Assembly: GCF_004359215.1 (NCBI RefSeq)
Contig: NC_090610.1
Location: forward strand, 7,708,329 to 7,752,861
Direction of reading: 5' to 3'
DNA: 44,533 bases
Origin: Bremia lactucae
Taxonomy: Eukaryota > Oomycota > Peronosporomycetes > Peronosporales > Peronosporaceae
Shown here: positions 31,265 through 42,397 of the stretch, in pieces
Numbering within the stretch: the stretch's first letter is position 1
How the letters are laid out: the number at the start of each line of letters is the position of its first letter
The notes under the pieces: generated by a model
The model's input: only the letters and a program-made list of their open reading frames with translations
What the model was told of the DNA's origin: nothing
Database searches by the model: none
Program-made: the position numbers and the translations under genes

Positions 31265-31320
31265 GAGGTTGGAACCTAAACAGCTAACCGTTCTGTTGTG
31301 TTTTTTCATTCCTTTGTCTA

Positions 31321-32153
31321 ATGACAATCAAGCGCGAGTCACAGACTCTGAGCACCTTCTTCGACGATCAGGAAATGGTGGACTTTAAAAGTCACTCTCC
31401 ATCAGAGGAGGAGGAAAAAGAGCGGCGTTCGCTCACGCCTTCTCACCGGATGAACGTCGGCGGGCTCCGAATCCGTTCCCAGAACGATGTAGCCGCTGAT
31501 GTCTTAACTGCATTAAGCAGGACACGGGACCCTGAGTCCGACATTATTACGAATCCGCTCGATGAAGAGCAAGTGCAGATAATCCTCATAGAGGAAAGAG
31601 CTCGCCGTCGGGCTGCCGAGATAGCGAAAGCTAAAGCTCATAGTGAATATCGATTCGGTCCGCTTAGTGCGGATGAGCGTCTTAAAGAGATAGCGGGTCA
31701 TAGCTTGGCCATCTGGATCTCTGGTGACCCGGCGAGGACGGCAGAGGAGATCGCTGCCCGCGACGCTCGTCATAAGCAATGCCTTACGCCAAAGGTAATG
31801 ACGCGAAGCCAGTATCTGACGCGTTTACGTGATCAAGCCCATGAGGCTTCGGTGACATCCATGAGGGAAATTCCGATCGTTTTGTTTTTTAAACGAAACA
31901 AAGAGTGAAAACGAAGTCTCATTTGAGAACTGGGCCCACCGGGCCCGCCGACTTCGTAATATCTGGAATATGAGAGAGTCAGCGGATAGAGGTGATGTTC
32001 GTTTAAACGGAAGCTTCGCTTCGATTTCACTAAGCTAAAGGCCAAAGGCCAATTACGTTCGGCATTTGTGCCACAAATAAAGAAAGATCCAGACGATATT
32101 TCAGTGCTTCGGTTGACCGTACAACCATGGATCGAAGCCGCGCTGAGGCTATA
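31321..32153 (+). pseudogene. G2 antisense gene, copy b (best preserved)
   Basis: On the strand opposite pol, the ATG at 31321 opens 195 uninterrupted codons. An acidic N-terminus (SHSPSEEEEKERRS) is followed by a long charged helical stretch (IEERARRRAAEIAKAKA, SADERLKEIAG, SGDPARTAEEIAARDARH). After a frame change near 31890 it continues with SFENWAHRARRLRNIWN and, after a second shift, ends at QPWIEAALRL. Copy c carries the same protein with the same start, order and end. The stop lies about 20 bp from the pol stop, tail to tail. No domain recognised; perhaps an RNA-binding or structural accessory factor, which is speculation. Confidence 0.65.
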
Positions 32154-32840
32154 GATCCACCTAATTCCACGTTTAGTGGTGTAAAGCGTCGTTTGACGCG
32201 AGTTGACCCTGAGCTTCGCGCTCAAAAACGTCAACGGCGTACGGGCAATCTTGCCGAAGAGGTACCCCGATCTCCCAAGAGTTTTCAAAAGAGGGGTACC
32301 CTAGCCACTTCACCAGATACTGGTATTGACCCTCACGACGACGTCGCTTTTAAAAGTTTCGCCACATGAAACTGAAGGTTCCCCGCGCATCAAGCAGTGC
32401 TGGAGGGGGCCGAAATTTCGGCGGAAGCATTTGATGCTCTACGGCACGAGGTGCAACTTCTTCGTGAGGTCCTCGGGTTGAGAGCTCTTTGAGGCGGTTC
32501 AGAACCGTCTTTCGATGCTGGCGTCAACAACCTCGTTTAGAGGGCAGCTGGACATACTGGTGAGGATGCAGCAATCTGCGGCACGACCGCCTGTTTCGGC
32601 GCAAGCGCCTTCAAGTCCACGTGGGAAGGGTCCCGTATGGCTTAAGCAAGCCAACGTAAGACACTGGGTGTGTACGCAGCTTGCTAGGAAGGTTTAGCGT
32701 ATAAGCTAGGCCCTTCTTGGTCACGACCGTAAATGGTCCAATAAATCGCGGGCGCAATTTGGTCTTAAAGACTGCGAAAACCAAGTTGGTAGTTAGATTT
32801 TTAGCGTTTAGTAAAACTCGGTCTCCGACCATATTATAAC
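32154..32840 (-). pseudogene. G2b integrase tail and chromodomain
   Basis: The SH3-like block VGDRVLLNAKN to SYVGLLKPY (32611-32832) is followed by a spacer and a chromodomain with YQYLVKWLGYPS. The pol stop is near 32173. Frame changes separate the parts. Confidence 0.82.
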
Positions 32841-33139
32841 TAATTTGGCTTCTGCCTTTGGCATCTACTTGATCGTTTTTGTTTGTTTTGGCTTTAAGCC
32901 ATCGCTTTAAGCCATTGTATCCCTTACATGTCTTAAGACACTAAATCGCGTCGCAAGAAACTCGCTTACTTGTTTCCGAACGGTAACAGGGCTGATATCC
33001 GCAAGCCTATCGGCTAATTATCTCCACCAAGCCCTGAACCACGCAGTGGTATCGATAATGGAACGCGTGGGTGGGTAAGACCGTTTACATAGAACGCAGT
33101 ATAGCCTGTAGAGGCGTGGACAGCGTTATTTAACGCAAC

Positions 33140-33735
33140 TCCACCACTGGGAGCATTGAGCTCCAGCACTTTGGTGTCTGAGCACAAATGCTGCGTAAAA
33201 CGTCTTCAATGACGCGATTGACACGTTCAGTTTGACCATCGGTCTGCGAATGGTCCGCAGTGGACATATTCAATCGGGTGCCAAGCACTCGGAAATTGAT
33301 TTCCAAAATTTACCCGTGAAATGGTGGTCCCGATCAGAGACAATTGCACTGGCGAACCGTGTTGTCGGAGCACGCGGACGATAAACCGACTTGCTGCACC
33401 TACACCACCAATGGAATCCAGCACAACCGCTAAGTGAGCCATGTTGATCAATCGGTCAACTAAGACCACTATGCCGGAGTTACCGGCAGAATCTTTCGGT
33501 TGACCGAAAAAAAAATCATACTAATGAACTCCCAACACCTATGGGTACGAGAAGGCTCGCTAGTGGCGCAGCAGCATGCGCCGAGGGTTTAACCCGTTGG
33601 TAGATTTCGTATGTGTGAACATATGTGCTGACCCATTTATAAAGTTTGGGTCACCAATAAATCGAGCTTACATAGCCGTAGGTCTGATCTCTATCGAGAT
33701 GACCAACAAGGACAGTATCGTGTGCCTCATAGAAG
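33140..33735 (-). pseudogene. G2b integrase
   Basis: The core block VDRLINMAHLAVVLDS is followed by the shared frameshift before the DRDHHFTGKFW motif. In the zinc domain the second of two Trp codons before the PKLY block is TGA; copies a and c have lost the first one instead. Confidence 0.82.
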
Positions 33736-33737
33736 AT

Positions 33738-35100
33738 TCAAAACTTCAAATCCTCATCATGAGGAACAACGACACGCGGAGGGTCCGCAGTGTCCGTGCA
33801 ATAAAGCAACAGTTCGTTATCGATAGAAAATCGATGTATCCTTGCACGCAAACGTGCCGGCAATTTAACATCTGAATTAAAGTTCTTTAGAGCTCGTAGC
33901 AGAGCTACACACTGTTCAACCTTGGCGTAAGCCGAACGGATAAAGTCAGGAATAGGCGACATGATAGTCGTTAAATGAGAGAGCTCATAATCCGCCCTGC
34001 TTGATAACGCATAGGCCAAAGCACTTTGCTTGTCGGGTTTATACTTCACCTCGAAGTTGTATTCCGCAAAAAGGGAAGCCATCAAGCCATTCTCTGTGAG
34101 AGATGGGGCGACTTAGTCGCCGTGCATAATGACGCGTGATCTGTATATATGACAAACGGCTTAGAGCCGAGCAGCTGAACTCGGAATTTGACAACAACAT
34201 ACTTCATTGCGAGTAACTCTTTGTCATGTCATGGGTAGTTTTTTTTCGCAGCTTTTAAGCTGTCTAGACTCGAGCGCAATTACACGCTCGCGCCCATCAT
34301 CATCTGTTTGTAATAGAGCACTGCCAATGGCAAAATCCGACGCGTCACAGACGACACTGAAAGGCCAATTTGGATTCGGCAGTGCCAGGATCGGGGCATG
34401 GATAAGACTGTCCTTAACTGCTCGAAAAGCATTATGTTCGGTGCTAGTCCCACACCTTTCTGTATCCTATTTATGAAGTTTACATAGTGACCTAGCCATA
34501 ACAGCGATTTTCGCTAAATTGTGTATATGATTGGCGAGATCCAACCACTTACGCAAATCCTTTTGATTTTTAGGAGCCGGCCAAACTACTATGGATTTTA
34601 CCTTAGCGGAATCCGCTCTAAGGTCTCGCTTCCCAATGAAGCATCCTACAGAAGAAATTTTGTCTGTGCCAAATAGGCATTTAGATGCATAGGCATACAA
34701 TTTATTTGTGCGCATACACTCGAGACTGCTCGTAAATGGTCGTAACGTGTTTCCATATCCGACCAACCCTGCTCTGCACGACTATGGACGTAATTGTCAC
34801 TAGCATAATTCTGTGCATTATCTCGATGAGGGCGGAACAATTGCGTCACTAGACGATTAAATGTTGCCGGGGCGTTGAAAAGCCCTTGTGGTATAACCAA
34901 CCACTCCCATAGCATTTCGCTTGGGGTGCAAACCGCTGTAAGCGGGATATCGCTAGCTCGCATGAGATGTTGGTAGTAACCATCAACTAAGTCAAGAGCA
35001 CTGTACATTGTACATCCCACCATATTGTTTTGAAGAACATCCTTCTACGAATGGGGGTTTGTGCTGGTAAAGTGGCAGCATTTAGCTTGTTATAGGCATG
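33738..35100 (-). pseudogene. G2b RT and RNase H
   Basis: RT shows SALDLVDGYYQ and EWLVIPQGLFNAP. The palm motif reads YASDNYV, losing the first catalytic Asp. RNase H remnants (TTLKGQFGFG region antisense; DASDFAIGSAL in sense) and a C-terminal block lie at 33738-34450. The pre-RT linker is at 35100-35390. Confidence 0.82.
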
Positions 35101-35386
35101 TACAATGCGCCATTTACCATTTGGCTTTTTGACACAAAATGTCGGTGTCGAATTAGGGAAATTTGCTCTCTCGTACTATTCCATCCTCGTTCTTAGCAGG
35201 GAAGAAATCGTCAATGGCGTCAGACGGCTCCCTTGGTAAAGGCCACTGTCGTGTGACTCAGTATTTAGTTCCCGAAACCATGTCAATTTCATGACGAACA
35301 CCTCTATCCGGAGGTAAAACAGATGGTGAATTGGTACATACCACATCTTGGAATTTCTTAAAGAATAAAATGGATCCGTAGGATCT

Positions 35387-35842
35387 TTAAATATCGCCCT
35401 CATTGAGACCCCCTATAAAGATTGATTCGACAATTGCTTCTTGCACCGGGTCTTGATGCATAGATGCAATGAAAGCTCTCAACTCCTGGACATAAGCATC
35501 TAGAATTCGTTTACCCTGTCGAGTCGCTATGAGCCGTGCTCGCATGCAAAAAGCCAGATCAGGCGGTGCAAACATGCTAGTCATTTGCTGTTTCAGCGAA
35601 TTTAATGAGCGAGCCTTTGGCTCTGAATTAGGTACAGAGATGTTCCGGGTTGGCATTGTTGCCGCAAGGTGATCTTGTGCCTGGCCGATGAGGGAGAATT
35701 CATATCGCATGAAGGATTCAAGCCTTACATGCTGGACCTCTGGTCCCTGGGATATAATGGCTACATGTTCAAGCCCAAATAAAGATTTGAGCTTGTCATA
35801 AGCTGCGCGTTGCGCCTCTGAAAGTTCTGCAAACTCTTCCAT
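35387..35842 (-). pseudogene. G2b gag N-terminal half, fused by deletion to the pol linker
   Basis: The frame starts MEEFAELSEAQRAAYDKLK and includes KQQMTSMFAPPD and LDAYVQELRAFIASMHQ. A smaller internal deletion joins EPKARSLNS directly to KQQM. It ends at GGLNEGDI, after which the sequence continues as pre-RT linker. Confidence 0.85.
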
Positions 35843-35903
35843 TTCAGTGAAGGCTTAGGTCTTATAAAGACTCGGGCGTAGATTAACTTCGAAAGCTTCC
35901 AGG

Positions 35904-36162
35904 TGTTGCGGGGCTACCTCGCTCCTAAAGTCAGAGAAAGACTTTCAGACTCAGAGAGTCACTTAGTTCTATTGAGTTAATGAATTAAACAACTCAGGTA
36001 GTCGTTCAAGCTATTAAAGCTTAAGGAATCCTAGTTCAAAGGATTCAGGGGTTCGTAGATACAAGTGGCAACTAGTGCCCAAGAGGATATACCTTAGAAA
36101 AGCTTCTATCTCTTACAGATCAATGTGCAAGCCTGAGGAAGGCACTTAACGATTTAAGATCA
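35904..36162 (-). repeat. G2b 5' LTR, truncated
   Basis: It matches the first 260 bp (plus-strand order) of 30721-31206, then stops at AGATCA and changes to G2c gag. Downstream on the minus strand a primer-binding site TGGAAGCTTTCG lies at 35890-35901. Confidence 0.88.
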
Positions 36163-36990
36163 TGATTCAGAGCTAAGGACTCGCCCTCTTGTTGTCAATG
36201 TGAAGACATTTGAAGGCATAGAGGAAGAGAACCTCCCTTCTGGATTAAGCAGATGGAGATGTCCGTTGACTCCGCCTCGTTCTTAACAGAACGACCAAAG
36301 GTGGCAATGGCCACGTCCAAGCTCGGAGATAGAGCCATGGAGTGGGCACTATCATGCAGCTAGTCCATAAACGACGCTTTCCCCATCAAATTCGCTAAAA
36401 CAAAAAAATGACCAGCATGTTTGCACCGCCTGATCATCAGGCTTTTTTGCATGTGATTACGGCTCAGAGCGACCCAACAAGGTAAACGAACCTAGGGGAC
36501 TATGGGCAGGAGTTGAATTATTGCATCTATGCATCAAGACCCGGTGCAAGAAGCAACTGTCGTAACAATCCTTGTGGGGGGTCTCGGTGAGTACTTTGCC
36601 CGGACGGAATTATTCCGATCTCATCATGCCACTTTCGAAGAGGCAGTTGCCATAGCGCTATGCGCTGAGTTCGACTCTAAGTCTGCTCATGTTAGCACGC
36701 TTGTATACCAAACAAGCTCTTCGAGCACATGGGTACTGTCTAATAGACCGGAACCCATGGATTTAAGCCTCCTTGAGGAAGGAGAAGAGGCTTTTCAAAC
36801 TCTGGAATAGCATAAGAACATCCGTAGATGTTATATGTGCGGAAGCACGGAACATTTACGTCCGACCTGTCCCTACGAAATACGCGTAAAGCTCGAAAGA
36901 GCACAAATTCCGACCAATACCAGAAAACTGGTACGGTGCGAGAAAAGTCGATACCTAGTAGGTGCGAGGCGCCCTACTCGGAAAGACCTA
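36163..36990 (+). pseudogene. G2c gag, 5' truncated
   Basis: Capsid sequence from DSEL onward includes AMEWALS, FAPPD, SMHQDPVQEATVV and RSHHATFEEAVAIAL. The zinc knuckle CYMCGSTEHLRPTC is intact at about 36832-36875. Frameshifts and a stop at 36808 interrupt it. Confidence 0.85.
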
Positions 36991-37039
36991 GGCTCCGTCA
37001 AACCTCTGGGAGGTGAGAGTAAACAGGACCTAGCCCAAT

Positions 37040-37560
37040 TAGCTCGGGGCGCAAAGGCACGAGGCGTGAGTACAAGCCTGGCTTGTTAGTCGCTCAGGCG
37101 ACTGTGAAGGGCTTTGATAAGCCATGGTCAATTTTAGTTGACTCTGGAGGGTCTTGCAATTATACCTGACGTCTTTCCCTTGAAGGAAGTCAACAATACG
37201 TTGAGGCGCCATAAAGCGCATGAAGGTGATACAATCATTGTTCGCTGAGCGACTGGGACTCGTGTCACTGTTCTCAGAGTTCCATTGAACTTAGGTATAA
37301 AGTTTCTGGACTTTGATAGTATGGAACGCTGTTTTGTCCTTGATTTGGATTCGAGAAATGATCTCATCCACGGTATCGCCTGGCGTGAACGCCATCAGCG
37401 ATGGATCGATTGGAGGTCTAAGACCTAAGGCACCATGCGCAATGTTCCTAGCAAAGTTTTGGAGAGTCATGAACCCATCATTGCTAGGCAACAAAAGCGC
37501 TATAGGTGCGATTCACTGACTGAATCTGTCAGTATTATACACATTGGAGTGTTTGAGTTA
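37040..37560 (+). pseudogene. G2c aspartic protease
   Basis: The active-site segment reads WSILVDSGGSCNY (about 37125-37165), retaining the catalytic Asp that copy a has lost. The FDSMERC block and WRSKT follow. Stops near 37168 and 37210 break it. Confidence 0.8.
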
Positions 37561-38570
37561 ATAATCTCCAATGTTGAAAATTTAATTGTGAGCCCTACTC
37601 AGAAAAAAAGGGGATGGAACGGCACGTACCCCGTCGAGTGACACTCGTTGTAATAACGAATTACTGAATGCTGTAGGCATTGTAGGCCTAAGGCCGAGTC
37701 ATCAAGGGTGTAATATCCCTGAGATACGTGGAGTGGCACGTATAAGTCCACCGAGTGTGGTCGGCCGAGGTGGCACCATACTGAGTGTCAATAGTGACAC
37801 TGCTGGCGGTTCGCCAGGGCATTTTGGGTCCAACCATTCCAATTCATGTGAAGTTACACGTAAGGATTGCTGGATAAGAAAGCTGAGTCACCTTACTCCT
37901 TATCGGATGTCTAATTAGATACCATGTCTGGTGTAGAACCAATACAGGCTGGAAAATTCGGGGACGTGAATGTCCCGGCCTCTAAGAGGCTTATTGTCTC
38001 TACTTCAAGACAGGGGAGACGTGAACCGTTTATACTCCCACAAAGTGTTACGAGTGAGCAATTACACACGCTTGTAAATAGTGTAACCAGTGACATTGAG
38101 GGAGAAATTAGCCTTGCGGCAATCCCTTCGTTACATGCTCTTTTAGGGCTAGACGAAATGTCTATTGATGAGTGCAGCCGAGCCTTAAAGGCTGGCGACT
38201 TATCTGAGCTGGTGGCCATTCGACCAACGATCTAGTTAAATCCATCGTCACTTCTGGACGAAGCTGTCCTTGATGACACAAAATTAGTGCGCAGAGTGGG
38301 CCATCGATCCTTCAAGATCCTACGGATCCATTTTATTTCTTGGTTAAGGAATTCCAAGATGTGGTATGTACCAATCCACCATCTGTTTTACCTCCGGATA
38401 GAGGTGTCCGTCATGAAATTGACTTGGTTCCAGGAACTAAATACTATGTCACACGATAGTGGCGTACATCAAAGGAACAGTGTGACGTCATTGACGATTT
38501 CTTCCCTGCTAAGCACGAGGCTAGAATAGTACGAGAGAGACAAATTTCTCTAATTCGACACCGACATTTT
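37561..38570 (+). pseudogene. G2c pol linker between protease and RT
   Basis: Counterpart of 11090-12025, with ISLAAIPSLHALLGLDEMSI and a basic end near 38240; the pre-RT segment follows to 38560. Confidence 0.65.
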
Positions 38571-39170
38571 GTGTCGAAAAGCCAAATGGTAAATGGCGCA
38601 TTGTACATGCCTATAACAAGCTAAATGCTGCCACTTTACCAGCACAAACCCCCATTCGTAGAAGGATGTTCTTCAAAACAATATGGTGGGATGTACAATG
38701 TACAGTGCTCTTGACTTAGTTGATGGTTACTACCAACATCTCATGCGAGCTAGCGATATCCCGCTTGCAGCGGTTTGCACCCCAAGCGAAATGCTATGGG
38801 AGTGGTTGGTTATACCACAAGGGCTTTCCAACGCCCCAACAACATTTAATCGTCTATTGACGCAACTGTTTCGCCCTCATCGAGGTTATGCAAAGACTTA
38901 TTTCGATAACATTTTTGTCCATAGTCGGTGCGAAGCAGGGTCGGTCGGATATGGACAACCGTTTAGACCATTTGCGAGCAGTGCTCGAGCGTATGCGCAC
39001 AAATAAATTGTATGCCAATGCATCTAAATGCATTTTTGGCGCAGACGAAATTCCTTTTTTAGGATGCTACATTGGAAAGCAGGACCTTAGAGCGGATCCC
39101 GCTAAGGTAAAAGCCACAGTAGATTGGCCGGCTCCTAAAACCAAAAGGATTTGCGTAAGTGGGTAAAAGG
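38571..39170 (+). pseudogene. G2c reverse transcriptase
   Basis: The blocks KPNGKWRIVHAYNKLNA, SALDLVDGYYQ and EWLVIPQGLSNAP lead to YFDNIF, with the same Asp-to-Asn change and the same two indels as copy a. The stop after ICVSG at 39166 is also shared. Confidence 0.88.
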
Positions 39171-39224
39171 ATACACAAAGGTGCTGGACTAGCACCGAAA
39201 ATAATGCTTTTCGAGCAGTTAAGG

Positions 39225-39660
39225 ATAGTCTTATCCATGCCCCGATTCTGGCACTGTCAAACCCAAATTGGTCTTTCAGTGTCGTCTGTGACGCATCAGC
39301 TTTTGCCATTGGCAGTGCTCTGTTACAAACAGATGATGATGGGCGCGAGGGAGGGTGTAATTGCGCTCGAGTCTAGACAGCTTAAAAGCTGCGAAAAAGA
39401 ACTACCCATGACATGACAGAGTTACTCGCAATGAAGTATGTTGCTGTCAAATTCCGAGTTCGTCTGCTAGACTCTAAGCCGTTTGTGATATATACAGATC
39501 ACGCGTCGTTACACGCTGCGACTAAGTCGCCTCATCTCTCACACAGATAATGGCTTGGTGGCTTTACTTTTTCGCCGAATACAATTTACAATTTAGGTGA
39601 AGCATGAGCCTGGCAAGCAGAATGTTTTGGCTGATGCGTTCTCACGCAGGTCAGATTGTG
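39225..39660 (+). pseudogene. G2c RNase H
   Basis: VVCDASAFAIGSAL, then ELLAMKYVAVKF, TDHASLH and the ADAFSRRSD end are present with frame changes at 39385-39420 and near 39590. Confidence 0.8.
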
Positions 39661-39779
39661 AGCTCTCTCATTGTATGAAAATAATGTCGCCTATTACCCA
39701 ATTAATCCGTTCGGCTAACGCCACTGGATGAGCTGTGTATAGCTCTGCTACAAGCTCTTAAGAGCATTGAATCGGGTTT

Positions 39780-40560
39780 TAGATTGTCGGCACGTTTGCG
39801 TGCAAGATACATCGATTTTCTATCGATAACGAACTGTTGCTTTATTGCACGGATGAAGCGGATCCTCCACGCGTCGTTATTCCTCATTATGGGAATTCGA
39901 GTTTCGAATCTTCTATGAGGCGCACGATACTGTCCTTGGTGGTCATATCGGTAGAGAAAATACCTACGGCTCTGTAATCCAGACTTATTGATGGCCCAAA
40001 CTTTATTAATGATTCTTCGCACATGGAAAATTTGACAATAACCCGTCGGCTCATGCTGCTGCACCTCTGGCATGTCTGCCTGTAGCCATAGGGTGTTGGG
40101 AGTCCATTAGTATGGATTCTGTTTTTGGCCTACCGAAAGTTTCGGCCGGTAATACCAGCATAGTGGTCTTAGTTGACCGATTGATTAACATGGCTCACTT
40201 AGCGGTTGTGCTGGATTCCATTGGTGGTGTAGGTGCCGCAAGTCGGTTCATCGTTCGCGTGTTTCGACAACACGGTTTGCCAGTGCAATTGTCTCTGATC
40301 GGGACCACCATTTCACGGGTAAATTTTGGAAATCAATTTTCCGAGTGCTTGGCACCCGATTGGATTTGTCCACTGCGGACCATTCGCAGACCGATGGTCA
40401 AACTGAACGTGTCATCGCGTCATTGAAGACGTTTTACGCAGTTTGTGTGCTCAGACACCAAAGCGTTGGAGCTCAATGCTCCCAGTGGTGGAGTTGCGTT
40501 AAATAACGCAGTACATGCCTCTACAGGCTATACTTCGCTCTATGTCAATGGTCTTACCCA
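39780..40560 (+). pseudogene. G2c integrase
   Basis: The zinc domain includes AHDTVLGGHIG and the same TGA before WPKLY as in copy a. The core starts MDSVFGLPK and carries VDRLINMAHLAVV, the family-wide frameshift, then DRDHHFTGKFW and DGQTERV. Confidence 0.84.
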
Positions 40561-40713
40561 CCACGCGTTCCATTAACGATACCACTGCGTAGCTCAGTGC
40601 TTGGTTGACAGAATCAGTCGATAGGCTTGCTTATATCAGCCCTGTTACCATTCGGAAACAAGTAATCGAGTTTCTCGCGATGCGATTAGTATCTTAAGAC
40701 ATGTAAGGGACAC

Positions 40714-41466
40714 GATGGCTGATAGCCAAGACAAACAAAAAGAACGAGCCGATGCCAAAGGCAGAAGCTGTATCAATTATTATGTGGTCGGAGATCGAGT
40801 TTTTTTAAACGCTGAAAATCTACCAATTAATTTGGTTTCCGCGGTCTTCAAGACCAAATAGCGCCCCCGCTTTATTGGACCATTTACGGTCGTGGCCAAG
40901 AATAGCCTAGCTTACACGTTAAACCTTCCTAGCAAGCTGCGTACACACCCAGTGTCTTACGTTGGCTTGCTTAAGCCATATCAGGACCCTTTCCACGTTG
41001 ACTTAAGGCGCTTGCGCCGAGACAGGCGGACGTGCCGCAGATTGCTGCATCCTCACCAGGATGTCCAGCTGGCTTTCTAAACGATTTTGCTGCCTCTTTA
41101 GCATCGACAGCAGGTTCTGAACCGCCTCGAAAGAGCACTCAACCCGACCAAGGCTCTCACGAAGAAGTTGCACCTCGTGCTTTAAAGCATCAAATGCTTC
41201 CGACGAGATTTTGTCCCTCTCCCGCGCTGCTTGATGCGCTAGAGAACCTTCGCTTTCTTGTGGAGAAGTTTCTTAAGCGACGCCTTCGTAAGTGCCGCCA
41301 ATACCAGTATCTGGTGAAGTGGCTGGGGTACCCCTCTTCTGAAAAATATTGGGAGTTTGAGGTACCTCTTCGGCAAGATTGCCCGTACCTCGTTGACGTC
41401 TTTGAGCGCCAAGCTCAGGGTCAACTCGCGTCAAACGATGCTTACCACCGCTCCAAATGGGATTAA
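40714..41466 (+). pseudogene. G2c integrase tail and chromodomain
   Basis: The SH3-like block ends in SYVGLLKPYQ. A full chromodomain follows in one frame (41032-41466): YQYLVKWLGYPSSEKYWE, then CPYLVDVFERQ. The natural pol stop is at 41464-41466. This is the most complete chromodomain of the three G2 copies. Confidence 0.87.
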
Positions 41467-41476
41467 GTAGATTGAT

Positions 41477-42287
41477 TTATAGCCTCAGTGCGGCTTCGAC
41501 CCATGTTTGCACGGTCAACCGAAACACTAAATTTCGTCTAGACCTTTCTTCATTTTGTGGCAAAAATGCCGAACGTAACTGGCCTTTGGCCTTGAGCTTA
41601 GCAAAATCGAACCGATGCTTCCATTCGAAACGAACATCAGCCACTTCCGCAAACTCTCTGATATTCCAAATATTGCAGAGGCGGTGGGCCCGTTGGACCC
41701 AGTTCTCAAATGAGATTCCGCTTTCACTTATTGTTTCCCTCATCGAGATCACTGAAGCCCCGCAAATTTGATCATGTAAACGCGTCAGTTACTGGCCTAG
41801 CGTCATTTATTACCTTTGGCGTAAGGTATGCTCCCAAAGAGCGTCACGAGCAGCGACATCCTTAGGTGTCCTCGCCGGGTCACCAGAGGTCCAGATGGCC
41901 AAACTGTGACCCCCGATCTCTTTGAGACGCTCTTCCGCATTGAGCGGAGTGAATCTGTATTCACTATGAGCTTTAAATTTAGCTTTCGCTATCTCGGAAG
42001 CTCGATGACGAGCTTGTTCCTATATGAGGATTTCCTGCTCTTGCTCTTCATCGAGCGGATTTGTAATGATGTTGGACTTAGGGTCCTGTGCCCTGCTCAA
42101 TGCAGTCAAGACATCAGTGGCACCACGTTCTGGGGACGGATTCGGGGCCCGCCGACGTTCATCCGGAGGAAAGGCGTGCAAGAGCGACGCTCTTTCTCCT
42201 CATTATCTGATAAAGAGTGACTTTTAAAGTCCACCATTTTCAGTCGAGGAAGGTGCTAAAAGTCTTTGACTCACGCTTGATTATCAT
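41477..42287 (-). pseudogene. G2 antisense gene, copy c
   Basis: ATG at 42287 (MIIKRES), 111 bp from the 3' LTR. Conserved blocks match copy b: MNVGG, NPLDEEQ, AEIAKAK, GHSLAIW and SGDPART. The last 92 codons (41477-41752) are open: SFENWVQRAHRLCNIWN, then KAKGQLRSAFLPQ and VEAALRL. Its stop is 10 bp from the pol stop. Stops and frameshifts occur in the N-terminal half. Unknown function. Confidence 0.62.
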
Positions 42288-42341
42288 GAGACAAAGAAAA
42301 GAAAAACACAACCGAATGGTTAGCTGTTTAGTTGGAACCTC

Positions 42342-42360
42342 AAAGAGGAAATGAAGCGAA
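42342..42360 (-). promoter_or_regulatory. initiator-like motif for the antisense ORF (copy c)
   Basis: Identical 19 bases to 31246-31264 on the opposite strand, 54 nt before the antisense ATG. Confidence 0.5.
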
Positions 42361-42397
42361 TGTTGTCACTCGGTGCCAACAGTCTGATGGGGGAGGG

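Larger units (their letters stand above)
30721..36162 (-). mobile_element. G2 gypsy, copy b, with internal deletion
   Basis: Its LTRs are at 30721-31206 (intact) and 35904-36162 (truncated). Gag is joined directly to the pre-RT linker, removing about 1.7 kb with the zinc knuckle and protease. RT, RNase H, integrase and chromodomain relics and the antisense ORF are present. It sits head to head with copy c. Confidence 0.9.

Noticed and set aside
31833..32288. Sense-strand (minus) ORF of 151 codons over the G2b antisense gene
   Set aside because: Its composition is Ser/Leu/Arg rich, it lacks the start and block conservation of the antisense frame, and it spans the pol stop without a natural continuation from pol.
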